This document shows positions 52,014 through 61,073 of a stretch of 64,000 bases of DNA, piece after piece. Each line of letters starts with the position of its first letter. The stretch's first letter is position 1. The notes under the pieces are model-generated. The model saw only the letters and a program-made list of their open reading frames with translations, made no database searches and was not told the origin of the DNA. The translations under genes and the position numbers were made by a program. Source of the stretch: Maricaulis sp048268525 (lineage in GTDB: Bacteria > Pseudomonadota > Alphaproteobacteria > Caulobacterales > Maricaulaceae); assembly GCF_048268525.1 (NCBI RefSeq), contig NZ_JBLWVH010000006.1, forward strand, positions 62,001 through 126,000, given 5' to 3'.

Positions 52014-53492
52014 ATGATCCGTCTACTCACGGCCGCACTCGCGGTCGCTACCCTCGCCCTTCCGGCCGCGGCGCAAGAGGCCGACGATACGCCGGAACCG
52101 CGTGTCTGGGAGAGCCGCGGCCAGGTCACCGTCGGTGACGAACGCATCCGCTATACCGCCACCGCCGGCGAGACCTTCCTGCGCGACGAGGACGGCAATC
52201 CGACCGCCGCGATCTTCGCGACCAGCTATGTCGCCGACGGCACCAGCGATCCGCGCACCCGGCCGGTCGCTTTTGTCTTCAATGGCGGCCCCGGTTCCGC
52301 CAGCCTGTGGCTGCACATGGGCGTGTTCGGCCCGCAACGCCTGGTCCTGCCCGACGCGATGGATGACGGGGCTGCGCCGTTTGACGTGGTCGAAAACGCC
52401 TACTCGATCCTCGACGTCGCCGATCTTGTCTTTGTTGACCCGGTCGGGACCGGCTGGTCGCGCGCCATTGGCGAAAGCGAAGGCAGCGATTTTTGGGGCG
52501 TCAATGAGGATGGCGAGAGCCTGGCCCAGTTCATCCGTATCTGGCTGTCGGAAAACCAGCGCTGGAATTCGCCGAAATACCTCTTGGGCGAGAGCTATGG
52601 CACGCTGCGCATCGGCTCGCTGCTGAACCAGTTGGAAGGCAGCTATACCGACGTCTCGATCAATGGGGTCGCGCTGATCTCGACCGTGCTGGATTTCCGC
52701 TTTGACGACACGTCCGACGGCAATGATGTCGGCTATGTCGGCCTGATGCCGGGCTATGCGGCCACCGCCTGGTATCACGGCAAGGTCGACCGCTCGGCCT
52801 GGGGCGGCGATATCGAAGCCTTCCTCGCCGATGCCCGCGAATTCGCCATCGAGGACTACATGCCGGCCCTGCTGCGCGGTGTCTCCCTCGACCCGGCGCG
52901 TGAAGCCGAGGTAATTGCCCGCCTGTCGGACTTCACCGGCCTGTCGGAAAGCTTCCTTGATCGCGCCAACATGCGCGTCTCCCTGCAGCGTTTCCAGCGC
53001 GAACTGCGCCGCGATGAAGGCCTGTCGGTCGGGCGCCTGGACAGCCGCTATACCGGCGTCGAGGTCGATGGTGTCGGCGAACGTCCGGAAACCGATCCCA
53101 GCTTCTACGGCATTGATGGCAGCTTCACCGCCTCCATGCTCGACTATTTCGGCCGCACACTCGGCGTCGACCTGACCGAGTATTACTCGACCATTGGCGG
53201 TGTGCGTGGCTGGAATTGGGATGCCGGCCGTTCCGGCAACAACAACTACATCAATGTCGCGCCGTGGATCGCCCGCGCACTGCGCCAGAACTCCGATCTC
53301 GAAGTGCTGGTCCAGCAGGGATATTACGACCTGGCGACGCCGTTTTTCGCGGCCGAACTGATGTTCAACCAGCCCGGTTTCGACCAGGATCGTGTCCACT
53401 TCCGCTATTATGAAGCCGGCCACATGATGTACATCCATCATCCGTCCCTGCTGACGATGACCGATGATGTGCGGGCGCTGATCACCGACTGA
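52014..53492 (+). CDS. S10-family serine carboxypeptidase
   Basis: 492 residues with a signal peptide (MIRLLTAALAVATLALPAAAQ). NGGPGSASLWLHMGVFGP is the oxyanion segment, LGESYGTLRIG holds the nucleophile S194, the Asp is near DLATPF, and the catalytic His is in EAGHMMYIHHPS. It is a bacterial member of the yeast carboxypeptidase Y family, expected to remove C-terminal residues of peptides outside the cytoplasm. A strong terminator follows. Confidence 0.92.
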   Translation: MIRLLTAALAVATLALPAAAQEADDTPEPRVWESRGQVTVGDERIRYTATAGETFLRDEDGNPTAAIFATSYVADGTSDPRTRPVAFVFNGGPGSASLWLHMGVFGPQRLVLPDAMDDGAAPFDVVENAYSILDVADLVFVDPVGTGWSRAIGESEGSDFWGVNEDGESLAQFIRIWLSENQRWNSPKYLLGESYGTLRIGSLLNQLEGSYTDVSINGVALISTVLDFRFDDTSDGNDVGYVGLMPGYAATAWYHGKVDRSAWGGDIEAFLADAREFAIEDYMPALLRGVSLDPAREAEVIARLSDFTGLSESFLDRANMRVSLQRFQRELRRDEGLSVGRLDSRYTGVEVDGVGERPETDPSFYGIDGSFTASMLDYFGRTLGVDLTEYYSTIGGVRGWNWDAGRSGNNNYINVAPWIARALRQNSDLEVLVQQGYYDLATPFFAAELMFNQPGFDQDRVHFRYYEAGHMMYIHHPSLLTMTDDVRALITD

Positions 53493-53513
53493 TCAAGCGC
53501 TCCTGCCACGGAC

Positions 53514-53543
53514 AAGGCCCGGTCTCATTGACCGGGCCTTTTT
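53514..53543 (+). terminator. Rho-independent terminator after the carboxypeptidase gene
   Basis: AAGGCCCGGTC (53514-53524) and GACCGGGCCTT (53530-53540) form a perfect 11-bp stem with a TCATT loop, followed by a T run (53539-53543). It is the clearest intrinsic terminator in the window. Confidence 0.9.
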
Positions 53544-53574
53544 CATCTCCGGGGCCTGTCATGTTCGCAATTGG

Positions 53575-54231
53575 TCAGCGCGTCCGCCGCGTCAGGTCAC
53601 AGATCGCTGCCAGCGCGGCAATGATCAGGAAGGTGATGGTGCCCATATATCCGGCGGTCGTGAAATCATCGGGAACCGGTGTTGTGTGGTTGGCGTATTC
53701 CGCCAGCGCCAGCAGGGCCATGAAGACCCAGGGCCAGATCCGGCCGATCAGCCCCTTCGCTTCGGTCACCCGCAGATAGAGCGCGAAACCGGCCAGCAGC
53801 ACCCCGAACTCGACCGCGAGGGCGACGGGATAGTTGTTCCACAAGCCGAACCCGACCCGCAGGCCGCCGGGCCAAAGCTCGAGGTCTGGGACATGGACGA
53901 TCAGATCCAGGATCCAGTGCGAGAACACCGCCAGCGCGATGGCGATGCCACCGATCCGTTTCTGTTTCGGTGATACCAGCGCCCAGACCAGGCCTGCCAG
54001 CACCGACCAGCCCAGCGCGCCGGGCAGGGAGTGGGTGATCGGCATGTCATAGAGGTCGAGCGGATTGGCGTCGGTGAAATCCGGCACAATGCGGACATGC
54101 TCAATCCCGTTGGCAACAAAGATGCCCCAGAGCACATCGACAAACTGAACCGCCAGAAAAAAGGCCCAGAGCGGCACCGCCCTGGCGATGCTTTTGCCGG
54201 CAAGAGCCGGTCCGTAATGGCCTATGAACAT
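53575..54231 (-). CDS. Membrane protein resembling DUF457-type metal-dependent hydrolases
   Basis: 218 residues, about six transmembrane helices. MFIGHYGPALAGKSI, LDLYDMPITHSLPGALGW and FSHWILDLIVHVPDL carry conserved His/Asp pairs that may bind metal, the pattern of YdjM/DUF457-like membrane proteins. No substrate is known. It is the last gene of the minus-strand run, 30 bases after apt. Confidence 0.65.
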   Translation of the reverse strand: MFIGHYGPALAGKSIARAVPLWAFFLAVQFVDVLWGIFVANGIEHVRIVPDFTDANPLDLYDMPITHSLPGALGWSVLAGLVWALVSPKQKRIGGIAIALAVFSHWILDLIVHVPDLELWPGGLRVGFGLWNNYPVALAVEFGVLLAGFALYLRVTEAKGLIGRIWPWVFMALLALAEYANHTTPVPDDFTTAGYMGTITFLIIAALAAICDLTRRTR

Positions 54232-54261
54232 GGTTGGTACCTTTCACGCTGGACCGACGCC

Positions 54262-54789
54262 TTAAGCCCCCTCATACGCCACGAGGCTCGACACCGGAAC
54301 GCCCAGCGCTTCGATGCGCTTGGCGCCGCCCAGTTCGGGCAGGTCGATGATGAAGGTGGCGCCGACGACGGTGGCGCCGGCGCGCTGGAGGAGTTTGATC
54401 GAGGCTTCAGCGGTGCCGCCAGTGGCGATCAGATCGTCGACCAGCAACACCCGGTCGCCTTCGGCGATGGCGTCGACATGGATCTCGATCGTGTCCTGCC
54501 CGTATTCCAGCTCATAATCCTCACGCAGGGTCCGGAATGGCAGCTTGCCACGCTTGCGGACCGGGACGAAGCCGACCGAGAGCTGGTGGGCGACTGCGCC
54601 GCCCAGGATGAAGCCGCGCGCCTCGGTCCCGGCGACCTTGTCGATCTTGGCCCCGGCCCAGGGCTGGACCATGCGGTCAATGGCCACGCGGAAGGCACGG
54701 GCATCGCCGATCAGGGTTGTCACATCCCGGAACTGGATACCCGGCTCGGGATAGTCCGGAATGGTGCGAATGGCGGATTTCAGGTCCAT
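54262..54789 (-). CDS. apt: Adenine phosphoribosyltransferase
   Basis: 175 residues. The N-terminal LKSAIRTIPDYPEPGIQFRDVT and the PRPP loop LLVDDLIATGGTA are definitive. It makes AMP from adenine and PRPP. Adenine can come from the mtnP reaction encoded 2 kb upstream in the same direction. It is 21 bases after the GST gene. Confidence 0.95.
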   Translation of the reverse strand: MDLKSAIRTIPDYPEPGIQFRDVTTLIGDARAFRVAIDRMVQPWAGAKIDKVAGTEARGFILGGAVAHQLSVGFVPVRKRGKLPFRTLREDYELEYGQDTIEIHVDAIAEGDRVLLVDDLIATGGTAEASIKLLQRAGATVVGATFIIDLPELGGAKRIEALGVPVSSLVAYEGA

Positions 54790-54810
54790 CGGTCTCGCCT
54801 CGATATCGGG

Positions 54811-55449
54811 TCAGAGGGTGTTTTCGTACGGATTCGGGAATGTCTCGGCCTGGGCGGCATGGTGCCACAGCAGATAGTCTTCATCGGCCAGCAGCGTGTC
54901 GCAATAGGCCTGCGCCCCGGCATGCAGGGCAATGTCATAGGCCTGGAAGCGGGCAGCAACCGGCGTGAAGAAGGCGTCAGCAATCGACCACTCCCCGAAC
55001 AGCCACGGTCCGTCGACGCTTTTGACGTCATGCCACAGCGCCTGCATGGCGGCGATCTCGGTTCGGGTCTCGTCACGCAGCTCGATCGGCGACGGTGCGC
55101 GACCCAGATCCATCGGGCAGTTTTCGCGGATGGCCAGGAAGCCGGCATGCATCATCGACACGGCAGACCGTGCACGGGCCCGCTTGCCCTCATGTGACGG
55201 CCACAGGCCGGGCACATGCTCGGCCGCCCATTCACTGATCGACAGCGAATCCCAGATCACGGCATTTTCGATGTGAAGCGCCGGGACCGTCCCGCCGGGC
55301 GAGATCGCCGACAGGGCTTTGCGGGTGTCGGTGTTGTTCAGCGGGACCAGCCTGTCGTCGAAAGCGATCCCGGCCTTTGTCAGCACCAGCCAGGCACGCA
55401 GCGACCAACTCGAGAAGCGGCGATTGCCGATATGGAGGATCGGCGTCAT
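54811..55449 (-). CDS. Glutathione S-transferase family protein
   Basis: 212 residues. The thioredoxin-fold N-terminus HIGNRRFSSWSLRAWLVLTKAGI has the Ser/Arg pattern of several bacterial GST groups, and SPGGTVPALHI with NAVIWDSLSISEW is the glutathione-site segment. The C-terminal helical domain follows. Substrate unknown. It starts 4 bases after the LprI-like gene. Confidence 0.88.
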   Translation of the reverse strand: MTPILHIGNRRFSSWSLRAWLVLTKAGIAFDDRLVPLNNTDTRKALSAISPGGTVPALHIENAVIWDSLSISEWAAEHVPGLWPSHEGKRARARSAVSMMHAGFLAIRENCPMDLGRAPSPIELRDETRTEIAAMQALWHDVKSVDGPWLFGEWSIADAFFTPVAARFQAYDIALHAGAQAYCDTLLADEDYLLWHHAAQAETFPNPYENTL

Positions 55450-55453
55450 GAAG

Positions 55454-55852
55454 CTAGAGCTCCGCCAGCTCGTGCGCCCGCGACCGGGTCAGGCTGATCT
55501 GGCAGTCGAGGGTAATTTCCTCACGCGAGTCGGCCGACAGGAACATGGTCGCAGCCCGGCGCGTGCACTCGGCATCGCGATAGGTGAGCCAGGCCGACTG
55601 GGCCGTGTCAAAGGCAGCGCGGGCACCGAAGCGACCGGCCGAATCGGCATCGACCTCATCGGCCTCCTCGCGGGCGGCATCGGCGGCATCGTCGAGCGCA
55701 TCCTCGGCGGTATCGAGCAAGCGGCGCAGGCAATTGCGGCGCGCCCCCCAATCGGTCAGGTGTTCGGCGCACTCGACGGCGGGGCGTGGGGTTGGCAGCT
55801 CAAGCGGTTGGGCGCCGAGCGCGGCGACGAATAGTCCGGCAATCAAAAACAT
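55454..55852 (-). CDS. LprI-like lysozyme inhibitor family protein (DUF1311)
   Basis: 132 residues from the ATG at 55852, which has a GGGGAG site at proper spacing (a GTG six bases upstream is too close). A short signal-like N-terminus is followed by four Cys in VECAEHL, RNCLRRLL, DAECTRRAATMF and TLDCQISLTRSRAHEL, the spacing of DUF1311. Members inhibit lysozyme or have unknown roles. Cotranscribed with the GST gene. Confidence 0.8.
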   Translation of the reverse strand: MFLIAGLFVAALGAQPLELPTPRPAVECAEHLTDWGARRNCLRRLLDTAEDALDDAADAAREEADEVDADSAGRFGARAAFDTAQSAWLTYRDAECTRRAATMFLSADSREEITLDCQISLTRSRAHELAEL

Positions 55853-55914
55853 GTCCACTCCCCGTTACCGGCCTTTTATGGACGAGGCCTGCGGGCGGGG
55901 AAAGGGGGCAGGCT

Positions 55915-56682
55915 TCAGGGTACTGCGCCAGGGGTCTTGGGCGACTCGATATAGGCGACCAGCGTGGCAAGAAAATCATCCGACAGGCGCCGCGCCACAC
56001 CCAGTCGCCGGCCATCATCCTGCAGGATGATGTATTGGCCGACATGCAGGCCGACGACATGCGGCACGCCCTTGATCAGGGTCACCATCGGAGACCCGGA
56101 CAGGCCGGGACGGGCCGGACAGTCATGCACGATCAGGCGGGCATCGTCCCAGTCGGCAATGTCTTCGACATGGCAGGCGCGATTGTCGGTGACCCGGTTG
56201 ACCATGGTCAGCCGCCCCTCATCGCTCGAGCCGGCCCCCGCAGCCTGCAGGCGGGCGATGTCGGCTGGCAGGCGACCGGCGGTCCGCAAGATGGCCCAGT
56301 CCTCACTGAATTCATTGCCTTCCAGCGGGTCCTGCGGCGCGATCACCATGTCGATGATCTGGCCGGTTTCCGCATCCTGGCCATAGACCTGGCAATCGCG
56401 CTGCCCGGTCGACCCGACCACACCATGCCGGGCGGCCAGCAGAACGTCATGCGACGCGTCCGGGCCTGTCACATCGAGGAGGACGGCCCGGCTGAGATAG
56501 GAGTGACCATTGCCGCCATCGACACACATCAGCCGGACAACACCATTGCGACTGTCGTCGAAACTGTCCGTATCGAGCGGCATGAAGCTCATCCGGTCAG
56601 CCGCGCCGGTCGGGCCGGACAGCAACACCGCCGGCAAGGCGGTCAGAACAATGGCGATCAGGCGGGGGACAGAAGCGATCAT
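55915..56682 (-). CDS. Secreted trypsin-like serine protease
   Basis: 255 residues with a signal peptide (LIAIVLTALPAVLLSGPTGAA). The triad is His86 in AARHGV, Asp128 in EDWAIL and Ser195 in GLSGSPM, the order of chymotrypsin-fold peptidases. Cys pairs (MCVDG, RDCQVY, RACHVE, HDCPA) may form disulfides. It is probably periplasmic. It lies between mtnP and the LprI-like gene, an insertion into a group that is more compact elsewhere. Confidence 0.85.
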   Translation of the reverse strand: MIASVPRLIAIVLTALPAVLLSGPTGAADRMSFMPLDTDSFDDSRNGVVRLMCVDGGNGHSYLSRAVLLDVTGPDASHDVLLAARHGVVGSTGQRDCQVYGQDAETGQIIDMVIAPQDPLEGNEFSEDWAILRTAGRLPADIARLQAAGAGSSDEGRLTMVNRVTDNRACHVEDIADWDDARLIVHDCPARPGLSGSPMVTLIKGVPHVVGLHVGQYIILQDDGRRLGVARRLSDDFLATLVAYIESPKTPGAVP

Positions 56683-56751
56683 GACATCATCACACCACCC
56701 GCCCCTTCCGGCGTCCAGTCAAAACCGGGTGATGTCCGCCGACCGCAAGGC

Positions 56752-57624
56752 TCAGAGCACCCGCGCGGCGATGCTGCGCAGTCGCTCGACCATCGCCGGG
56801 TCCCGCGCGCCGGGCGGGGTGATGATGGCTGTGTCGAGACAGGTCTCTATACCATCGGGCGAAGCGGTCCTGGATTGGTCAGAGAGGCGTGCGGTCAACC
56901 GGTCGAGCAGGCGTCTGGCGCCCTTGGTGTTCGACTGCATGACCGCCAGGACGCTGGCCACATCCACACTTTCGCCCTCGTCGCGCCAACAGTCATAATC
57001 GGTGACCATGGCGACCGAGGCATAGGGTAGCTCGGCCTCACGGGCGAGCCGGGCCTCGGGCATGTTGGTCATGCCGATCACATCCATGCCCCATTGCCGA
57101 TAAAGCTCGCTCTCGGCGCGGGTGGAGAATTGCGGCCCCTCCATCGCCAGATAGGTGCCGCCACGCCTCACCGGCAGGCCCTCGGCCTCAGCGGCATCGG
57201 CGGCCAGGGCAGCGAGCCGCGAACAGACAGGCTGAGCCAGCGGCACATGGGCCACACAACCCGTGCCGAAAAAGGAGCGCTCCCGCCCGACCGTGCGATC
57301 GACATACTGGTCGACCATCACGAAATGTCCCGGCGGCAGGTCTTCCCGCAGCGAGCCGCAGGCCGAGATGGAGAGGATATCGGTGCAGCCGGCCCGTTTG
57401 AGCGCCGCGATATTGGCGCGGAAGGGAATGTCCGATGGCGGGATGGCATGACCGGCGCCGTGACGCGGCAAGAAGACCAGCTCGATCCCGTTCAGCCGCC
57501 CGCGGGTCAATGACGCCGACGGCGCCCCCCAGGGTGTTTCAACGGTCCCGGTGCGGACATCCGTGAGGCCATCCAGCGCGTAGAGGCCTGAGCCGCCGAT
57601 GATGCCGAGTGTCCAGCTGGTCAT
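56752..57624 (-). CDS. mtnP: S-methyl-5'-thioadenosine phosphorylase
   Basis: 290 residues from the ATG at 57624. IIGGSGLYALDGL, the phosphate-binding VFLPRHGAGHAIPPSDIPFRANIAAL and MEGPQFSTRAESELYRQWGMDVIGMTNMPEA are signature segments. It releases adenine and methylthioribose-1-phosphate from methylthioadenosine. The apt gene downstream would reuse the adenine. It follows petC by 72 bases in the same direction. Confidence 0.93.
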   Translation of the reverse strand: MTSWTLGIIGGSGLYALDGLTDVRTGTVETPWGAPSASLTRGRLNGIELVFLPRHGAGHAIPPSDIPFRANIAALKRAGCTDILSISACGSLREDLPPGHFVMVDQYVDRTVGRERSFFGTGCVAHVPLAQPVCSRLAALAADAAEAEGLPVRRGGTYLAMEGPQFSTRAESELYRQWGMDVIGMTNMPEARLAREAELPYASVAMVTDYDCWRDEGESVDVASVLAVMQSNTKGARRLLDRLTARLSDQSRTASPDGIETCLDTAIITPPGARDPAMVERLRSIAARVL

Positions 57625-57696
57625 GTGGAACTCCCAGGAAAAAGGGCCACGAACATGGTCCGCGGCCCTCTTCAATCACATATCTGGCTGAAAAGC

Positions 57697-58506
57697 CTAG
57701 TGCTTCACATCGGCCCAGACCTGGCGGTAGGCCAGGTAGACCAGGATGGCGAAGATCAGCAGGAAGATGAGCACCATGGCGCCCATCTGCTTGCGCGCTT
57801 CCATGTGCGGATCACCGGCCCAGCTGAGGAAGGTGGTCACATCCTCGGCCATCTGCTCGACCGTCGCTTCGGTGCCGTCGGCATATTCGATAATGCCCTC
57901 GGCCAGAGGCGGTGCCATGGCAATGGCGCCACCGGCGAAGTACGGGTTGTAGTACTGGCCGGCCGCCAGATGGCTGTCTTCCGGCGCGTCTTCATAGCCG
58001 GTCAGCAGCGAGTAGATGTAGTTCTCGCCACCGGTGCGGGCCTTGACGATCAGCGACAGGTCCGGCGGATAGGCGCCGCCATTGGAGGCCCGGGCCATCT
58101 GCTGGTTGGCAAACGGTGCCGGGAAGGCATCCGATGGCAGGCCGGCGCGTTCGACCGGATCGCCATCATCATTGACCTCGTCCTGGTCCCAGACACGCGT
58201 ATAGCTGGCCGCGATCTGCATCACGATCGGGTTGTCGTTCGGGTTCGGGAACATGTCCGAGGCGAACGGTCCGCCCTGCTGGGCCAGATTGCGAAAACGC
58301 ATCAGGTCCATCGAGTGACAGGAGGCGCAGACTTCCTGGTAGATCTGGTAGCCACGCTGAACGGCGCTGGTGTCATAGGTGCCGAACGGGCCGTCATGAT
58401 GCCAGTGGTGCTCGTGCGGCGCGTGCTGGTCGCCCTCGAAGGCGGCAGCGGAGCCGGCGAAGCCCAGGGCCGCGATGGCGGCGGCGAAAATGCGGGTCAT
58501 CTTCAT
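57697..58506 (-). CDS. petC: Cytochrome c1, bc1 complex
   Basis: 269 residues. A signal peptide (RIFAAAIAALGFAGSAAAF) and a CxxCH heme motif (C60-A-S-C63-H64) are present, with Met heme ligand region (MAPPLAEGIIEYADG) and a C-terminal membrane anchor (MGAMVLIFLLIFAILVYLAY). It passes electrons from the Rieske protein to cytochrome c. Third gene of petA-petB-petC, 14 bases after petB, with GGGGAG before the ATG. Confidence 0.95.
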   Translation of the reverse strand: MKMTRIFAAAIAALGFAGSAAAFEGDQHAPHEHHWHHDGPFGTYDTSAVQRGYQIYQEVCASCHSMDLMRFRNLAQQGGPFASDMFPNPNDNPIVMQIAASYTRVWDQDEVNDDGDPVERAGLPSDAFPAPFANQQMARASNGGAYPPDLSLIVKARTGGENYIYSLLTGYEDAPEDSHLAAGQYYNPYFAGGAIAMAPPLAEGIIEYADGTEATVEQMAEDVTTFLSWAGDPHMEARKQMGAMVLIFLLIFAILVYLAYRQVWADVKH

Positions 58507-58520
58507 GATCGTCGCTCCCC

Positions 58521-59807
58521 TCAGGCCTTGTCCGTTCCAAGAACCGCGGCTTCGATCGAGGCCGGACGCTCCTTGGGTTTTTCGATGATGCCCATCAACG
58601 GCAGGATGACGATGAAATAGGCGAAGTAATACGCGGTCAGGAATTGCGCCAGGTAGACGAATTTGAACCCTTCGATACCAAGCACGAAATCGTCCGGGTT
58701 CTTCACACCGCACCAGCCCAGCAGCAGGGCCACGATGACGAAGAAGATGAAGAACCAGCGCGTCAGCGGACGGTAGCGCATCGAGCGCACCTTGGAGGTG
58801 TCCAGCCAGGGCAGGACGAACAGGATGCCGATGGCGCCGAACATGGCCAGCACGCCGCCCAGCTTGGCGTCGATCGGACCGATGTCGAAAGTGACAGCCC
58901 GCAGGATCGCGTAGAAAGGCAGGTAATACCATTCCGGAACGATATGCGCCGGCGTCACCAGCGGGTCGGCCGGGATGTAGTTGTCGGCATGGCCCAGCAC
59001 GTTCGGCAGGTAGAAGACGAAGGTGGCGAAGATCATCAGATAGACGACGATCGCGAAGCCGTCCTTCACCGTGTAGTACGGGTGGAAGGGCAGCGTGTCC
59101 TTCTTGTTGTCCTTGCCCTTGCGAGCCTCGAGACCAACCGGATTGCCATTGCCCGGCACATGCAGCGCCCAGATGTGAAGACCGACAACGGCGGCGATCA
59201 CGAAAGGCAGCAGGTAGTGCAGGGAGAAGAAGCGGTTGAGCGTTGCCTGGCCGACCGAGAAGCCGCCCCACAACCACTCACGGATCGCTTCACCAACGAA
59301 GGGCAGTGCGCCGATCAGGTTGGTGATCACCATCGCGCCCCAATAGGACATCTGACCCCAGGGCAGCACATAGCCCATGAAGCCGGTGGCCATCATCAGC
59401 AGGTAGATCACGACACCGAGGATCCACAGGATCTCGCGCGGCGCCTTGTAGGAACCGTAATACAGGCCCCGGAACATGTGCAGGTAGACGGCGATGAAGA
59501 AGAAGCTGGCGCCATTGGCGTGCATCGACTGGATCAGCCAGCCGAACGGCACGTCGCGGGTGATCCGCTGGACGCTCTCGAAGGCAAAGTCCTCGTGCGC
59601 CACATAGTGCATGGCCAGCACGATGCCGGAGACGATCTGGATCATCAGGAAGATGGCGAGGATACCGCCGAACGTCCACCAGTAGTTCAAATTCCGCGGC
59701 GTCGGGAAGTCGACGAAGCTGTCATAGCCGAGGCGGATGATCGGGAGGCGGTCATCGAGCCATTTCTCGATGGCCGTACCCGGCTTGTAGGTCGAAGGTC
59801 CGCTCAT
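58521..59807 (-). CDS. petB: Cytochrome b, bc1 complex
   Basis: 428 residues, about nine transmembrane helices. Heme ligands appear as His pairs in QSMHANGASFFFIAVYLHMFRG and FFSLHYLLPFVIAAVVGLHIWALHV, and PEWYYLPFYAILRAV is the Qo-site PEWY motif. It is the quinol-oxidising and quinone-reducing core of the complex. It overlaps petA by four bases (ATGA). Confidence 0.96.
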   Translation of the reverse strand: MSGPSTYKPGTAIEKWLDDRLPIIRLGYDSFVDFPTPRNLNYWWTFGGILAIFLMIQIVSGIVLAMHYVAHEDFAFESVQRITRDVPFGWLIQSMHANGASFFFIAVYLHMFRGLYYGSYKAPREILWILGVVIYLLMMATGFMGYVLPWGQMSYWGAMVITNLIGALPFVGEAIREWLWGGFSVGQATLNRFFSLHYLLPFVIAAVVGLHIWALHVPGNGNPVGLEARKGKDNKKDTLPFHPYYTVKDGFAIVVYLMIFATFVFYLPNVLGHADNYIPADPLVTPAHIVPEWYYLPFYAILRAVTFDIGPIDAKLGGVLAMFGAIGILFVLPWLDTSKVRSMRYRPLTRWFFIFFVIVALLLGWCGVKNPDDFVLGIEGFKFVYLAQFLTAYYFAYFIVILPLMGIIEKPKERPASIEAAVLGTDKA

Positions 59808-60427
59808 GATACAGCCCACCCGGAGTTATTCGCTTCGTCAGGCGAAAGACCGATTTTCACGGTCGTTTCAGTCTCGAAGTAGTAGTCCGGAACCGGGAGA
59901 TTCTCCGGTGCCGGGCCGCGGCGGATACGCGCCGAGGTGTCGTAGTGCGAACCGTGGCAGGGGCAGTACCAGCCGTCATAGTCGCCAGTATTGGCAGCCA
60001 GACCCAGCGGCACACAGCCCAGATGGGTGCAATTGCCCTTCACGATCAGGAATTCGGGACGCAGGACGCGGTTGGCGTCGGTACCCGGCACACCGGCGGG
60101 AAGATTGTCATTGCGGGCATCTTCGTCCGGCAGAGCATCAAGCTCGACCGCGCGGGCCGCGGCAATCTCTTCTTCCGTGCGGTGACGGATGAAGACCGGA
60201 CCACCGCGCCACATGACGGTGATTTCCGATCCCACCGGGACCACAGACACATCAACGCGGATGGACCCCAGCGCCAGCGTATCCGCTGCGGGGTTCATCT
60301 GGTCGATGAATGGCCAGGCCACGAGACCGCCGCCAACAGCGGCCACACCGCCAGCAGCGATATAGATGAAGTCGCGGCGGGACGGTTCTTGTCCGTCTGC
60401 ACCGGGCGCGCCGTTCTCTTCCGTCAC
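59804..60427 (-). CDS. petA: Rieske iron-sulfur subunit, bc1 complex
   Basis: 207 residues from the GTG at 60427; upstream in-frame text is not protein-like. A Tat-type SRRDF (16-20) precedes the single membrane helix, and the [2Fe-2S] ligands are C133-T-H135-L-G-C138 and C155-P-C157-H158. It accepts an electron from quinol. First gene of the petABC operon and of a long minus-strand run. Confidence 0.95.
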   Translation of the reverse strand: MTEENGAPGADGQEPSRRDFIYIAAGGVAAVGGGLVAWPFIDQMNPAADTLALGSIRVDVSVVPVGSEITVMWRGGPVFIRHRTEEEIAAARAVELDALPDEDARNDNLPAGVPGTDANRVLRPEFLIVKGNCTHLGCVPLGLAANTGDYDGWYCPCHGSHYDTSARIRRGPAPENLPVPDYYFETETTVKIGLSPDEANNSGWAVS

Positions 60428-60615
60428 GAGCCGACCTCTTCTCTTATCTAATCGGGACCGCGGGATGCGGGCCCTGCCCCAGAAAAACCACGTCTCACTT
60501 GACGTACCCGCATGCGCGGGGTTTGACGCGGTATAAACTACTCCCGGACGCACTGACCAGTAGGTGGCGCAATGCCGCATGCAGACAGTTGGGTCCAGTC
60601 TCAGCGCGGCTTAGA

Positions 60616-61062
60616 ATGCGGATCGTATTTTTTCAACCGGATATTCCGCAAAACCTGGGGGCAGCGATGCGGGTCGCTGCCTGTTTCGGGGCGGAACTCG
60701 ACATCATCGAACCCTGCGCCTTTCCCCTGACAGACAAGGGAATCCGGCGTGCGGCAATGGACTATCAGGCGGCCATTTCACCGCTCCGCCACGCCTCGTG
60801 GAAGGCCTACCAGGCAAGTGCAGAAGCCTCTGCCGGACGCCTCGTCCTGTTCACCACCAAGGGTGCAGGAAAGCTGTGGGATTTTTCATTCAGACCCGAT
60901 GATCGCCTGCTCTTCGGCCGCGAAAGCGCCGGTGTTCCCGACGATGTCCACGACGCGGCGACATGTCGCGTCAAGATTCCGATTCGCGACGGCATGCGCT
61001 CGCTCAACGTGACGGTCTCGGCGGGAATCGCCCTGGCCGAGGCGTCGCGGCAGTTGGGGTGA
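60616..61062 (+). CDS. trmL: tRNA (cytidine(34)-2'-O)-methyltransferase
   Basis: 148 residues, SPOUT fold. FFQPDIPQNLGAAMRVAACFGAELDIIEP, LLFGRESAGVPDDVH and MRSLNVTVSAGIAL are the TrmL/CspR signature, including the knotted C-terminal segment. It methylates the wobble base of tRNA-Leu species. It is divergent from petA, with about 190 bp of shared promoter region. Confidence 0.92.
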   Translation: MRIVFFQPDIPQNLGAAMRVAACFGAELDIIEPCAFPLTDKGIRRAAMDYQAAISPLRHASWKAYQASAEASAGRLVLFTTKGAGKLWDFSFRPDDRLLFGRESAGVPDDVHDAATCRVKIPIRDGMRSLNVTVSAGIALAEASRQLG

Positions 61063-61073
61063 TCGGTCTCAAT

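Noticed and set aside
53575..54231. Reading the plus-strand frame 54031-55197 as a gene
   Set aside because: It is antisense to apt, GST and the membrane protein, all with strong motifs.
57697..59277. 526-residue minus-strand frame that would fuse a leader to cytochrome c1
   Set aside because: The upstream part is an out-of-frame reading of petB; the signal peptide and ribosome site at 58506 mark the real petC start.
58644..59882. 412-residue plus-strand frame opposite petB
   Set aside because: Antisense to a clear cytochrome b gene.
60499..60537. TTGACG and TATAAA motifs in the petA/trmL intergenic region as a promoter
   Set aside because: The two TTGACG copies are 27 and 3 bases from TATAAA, not the 16-18 needed.
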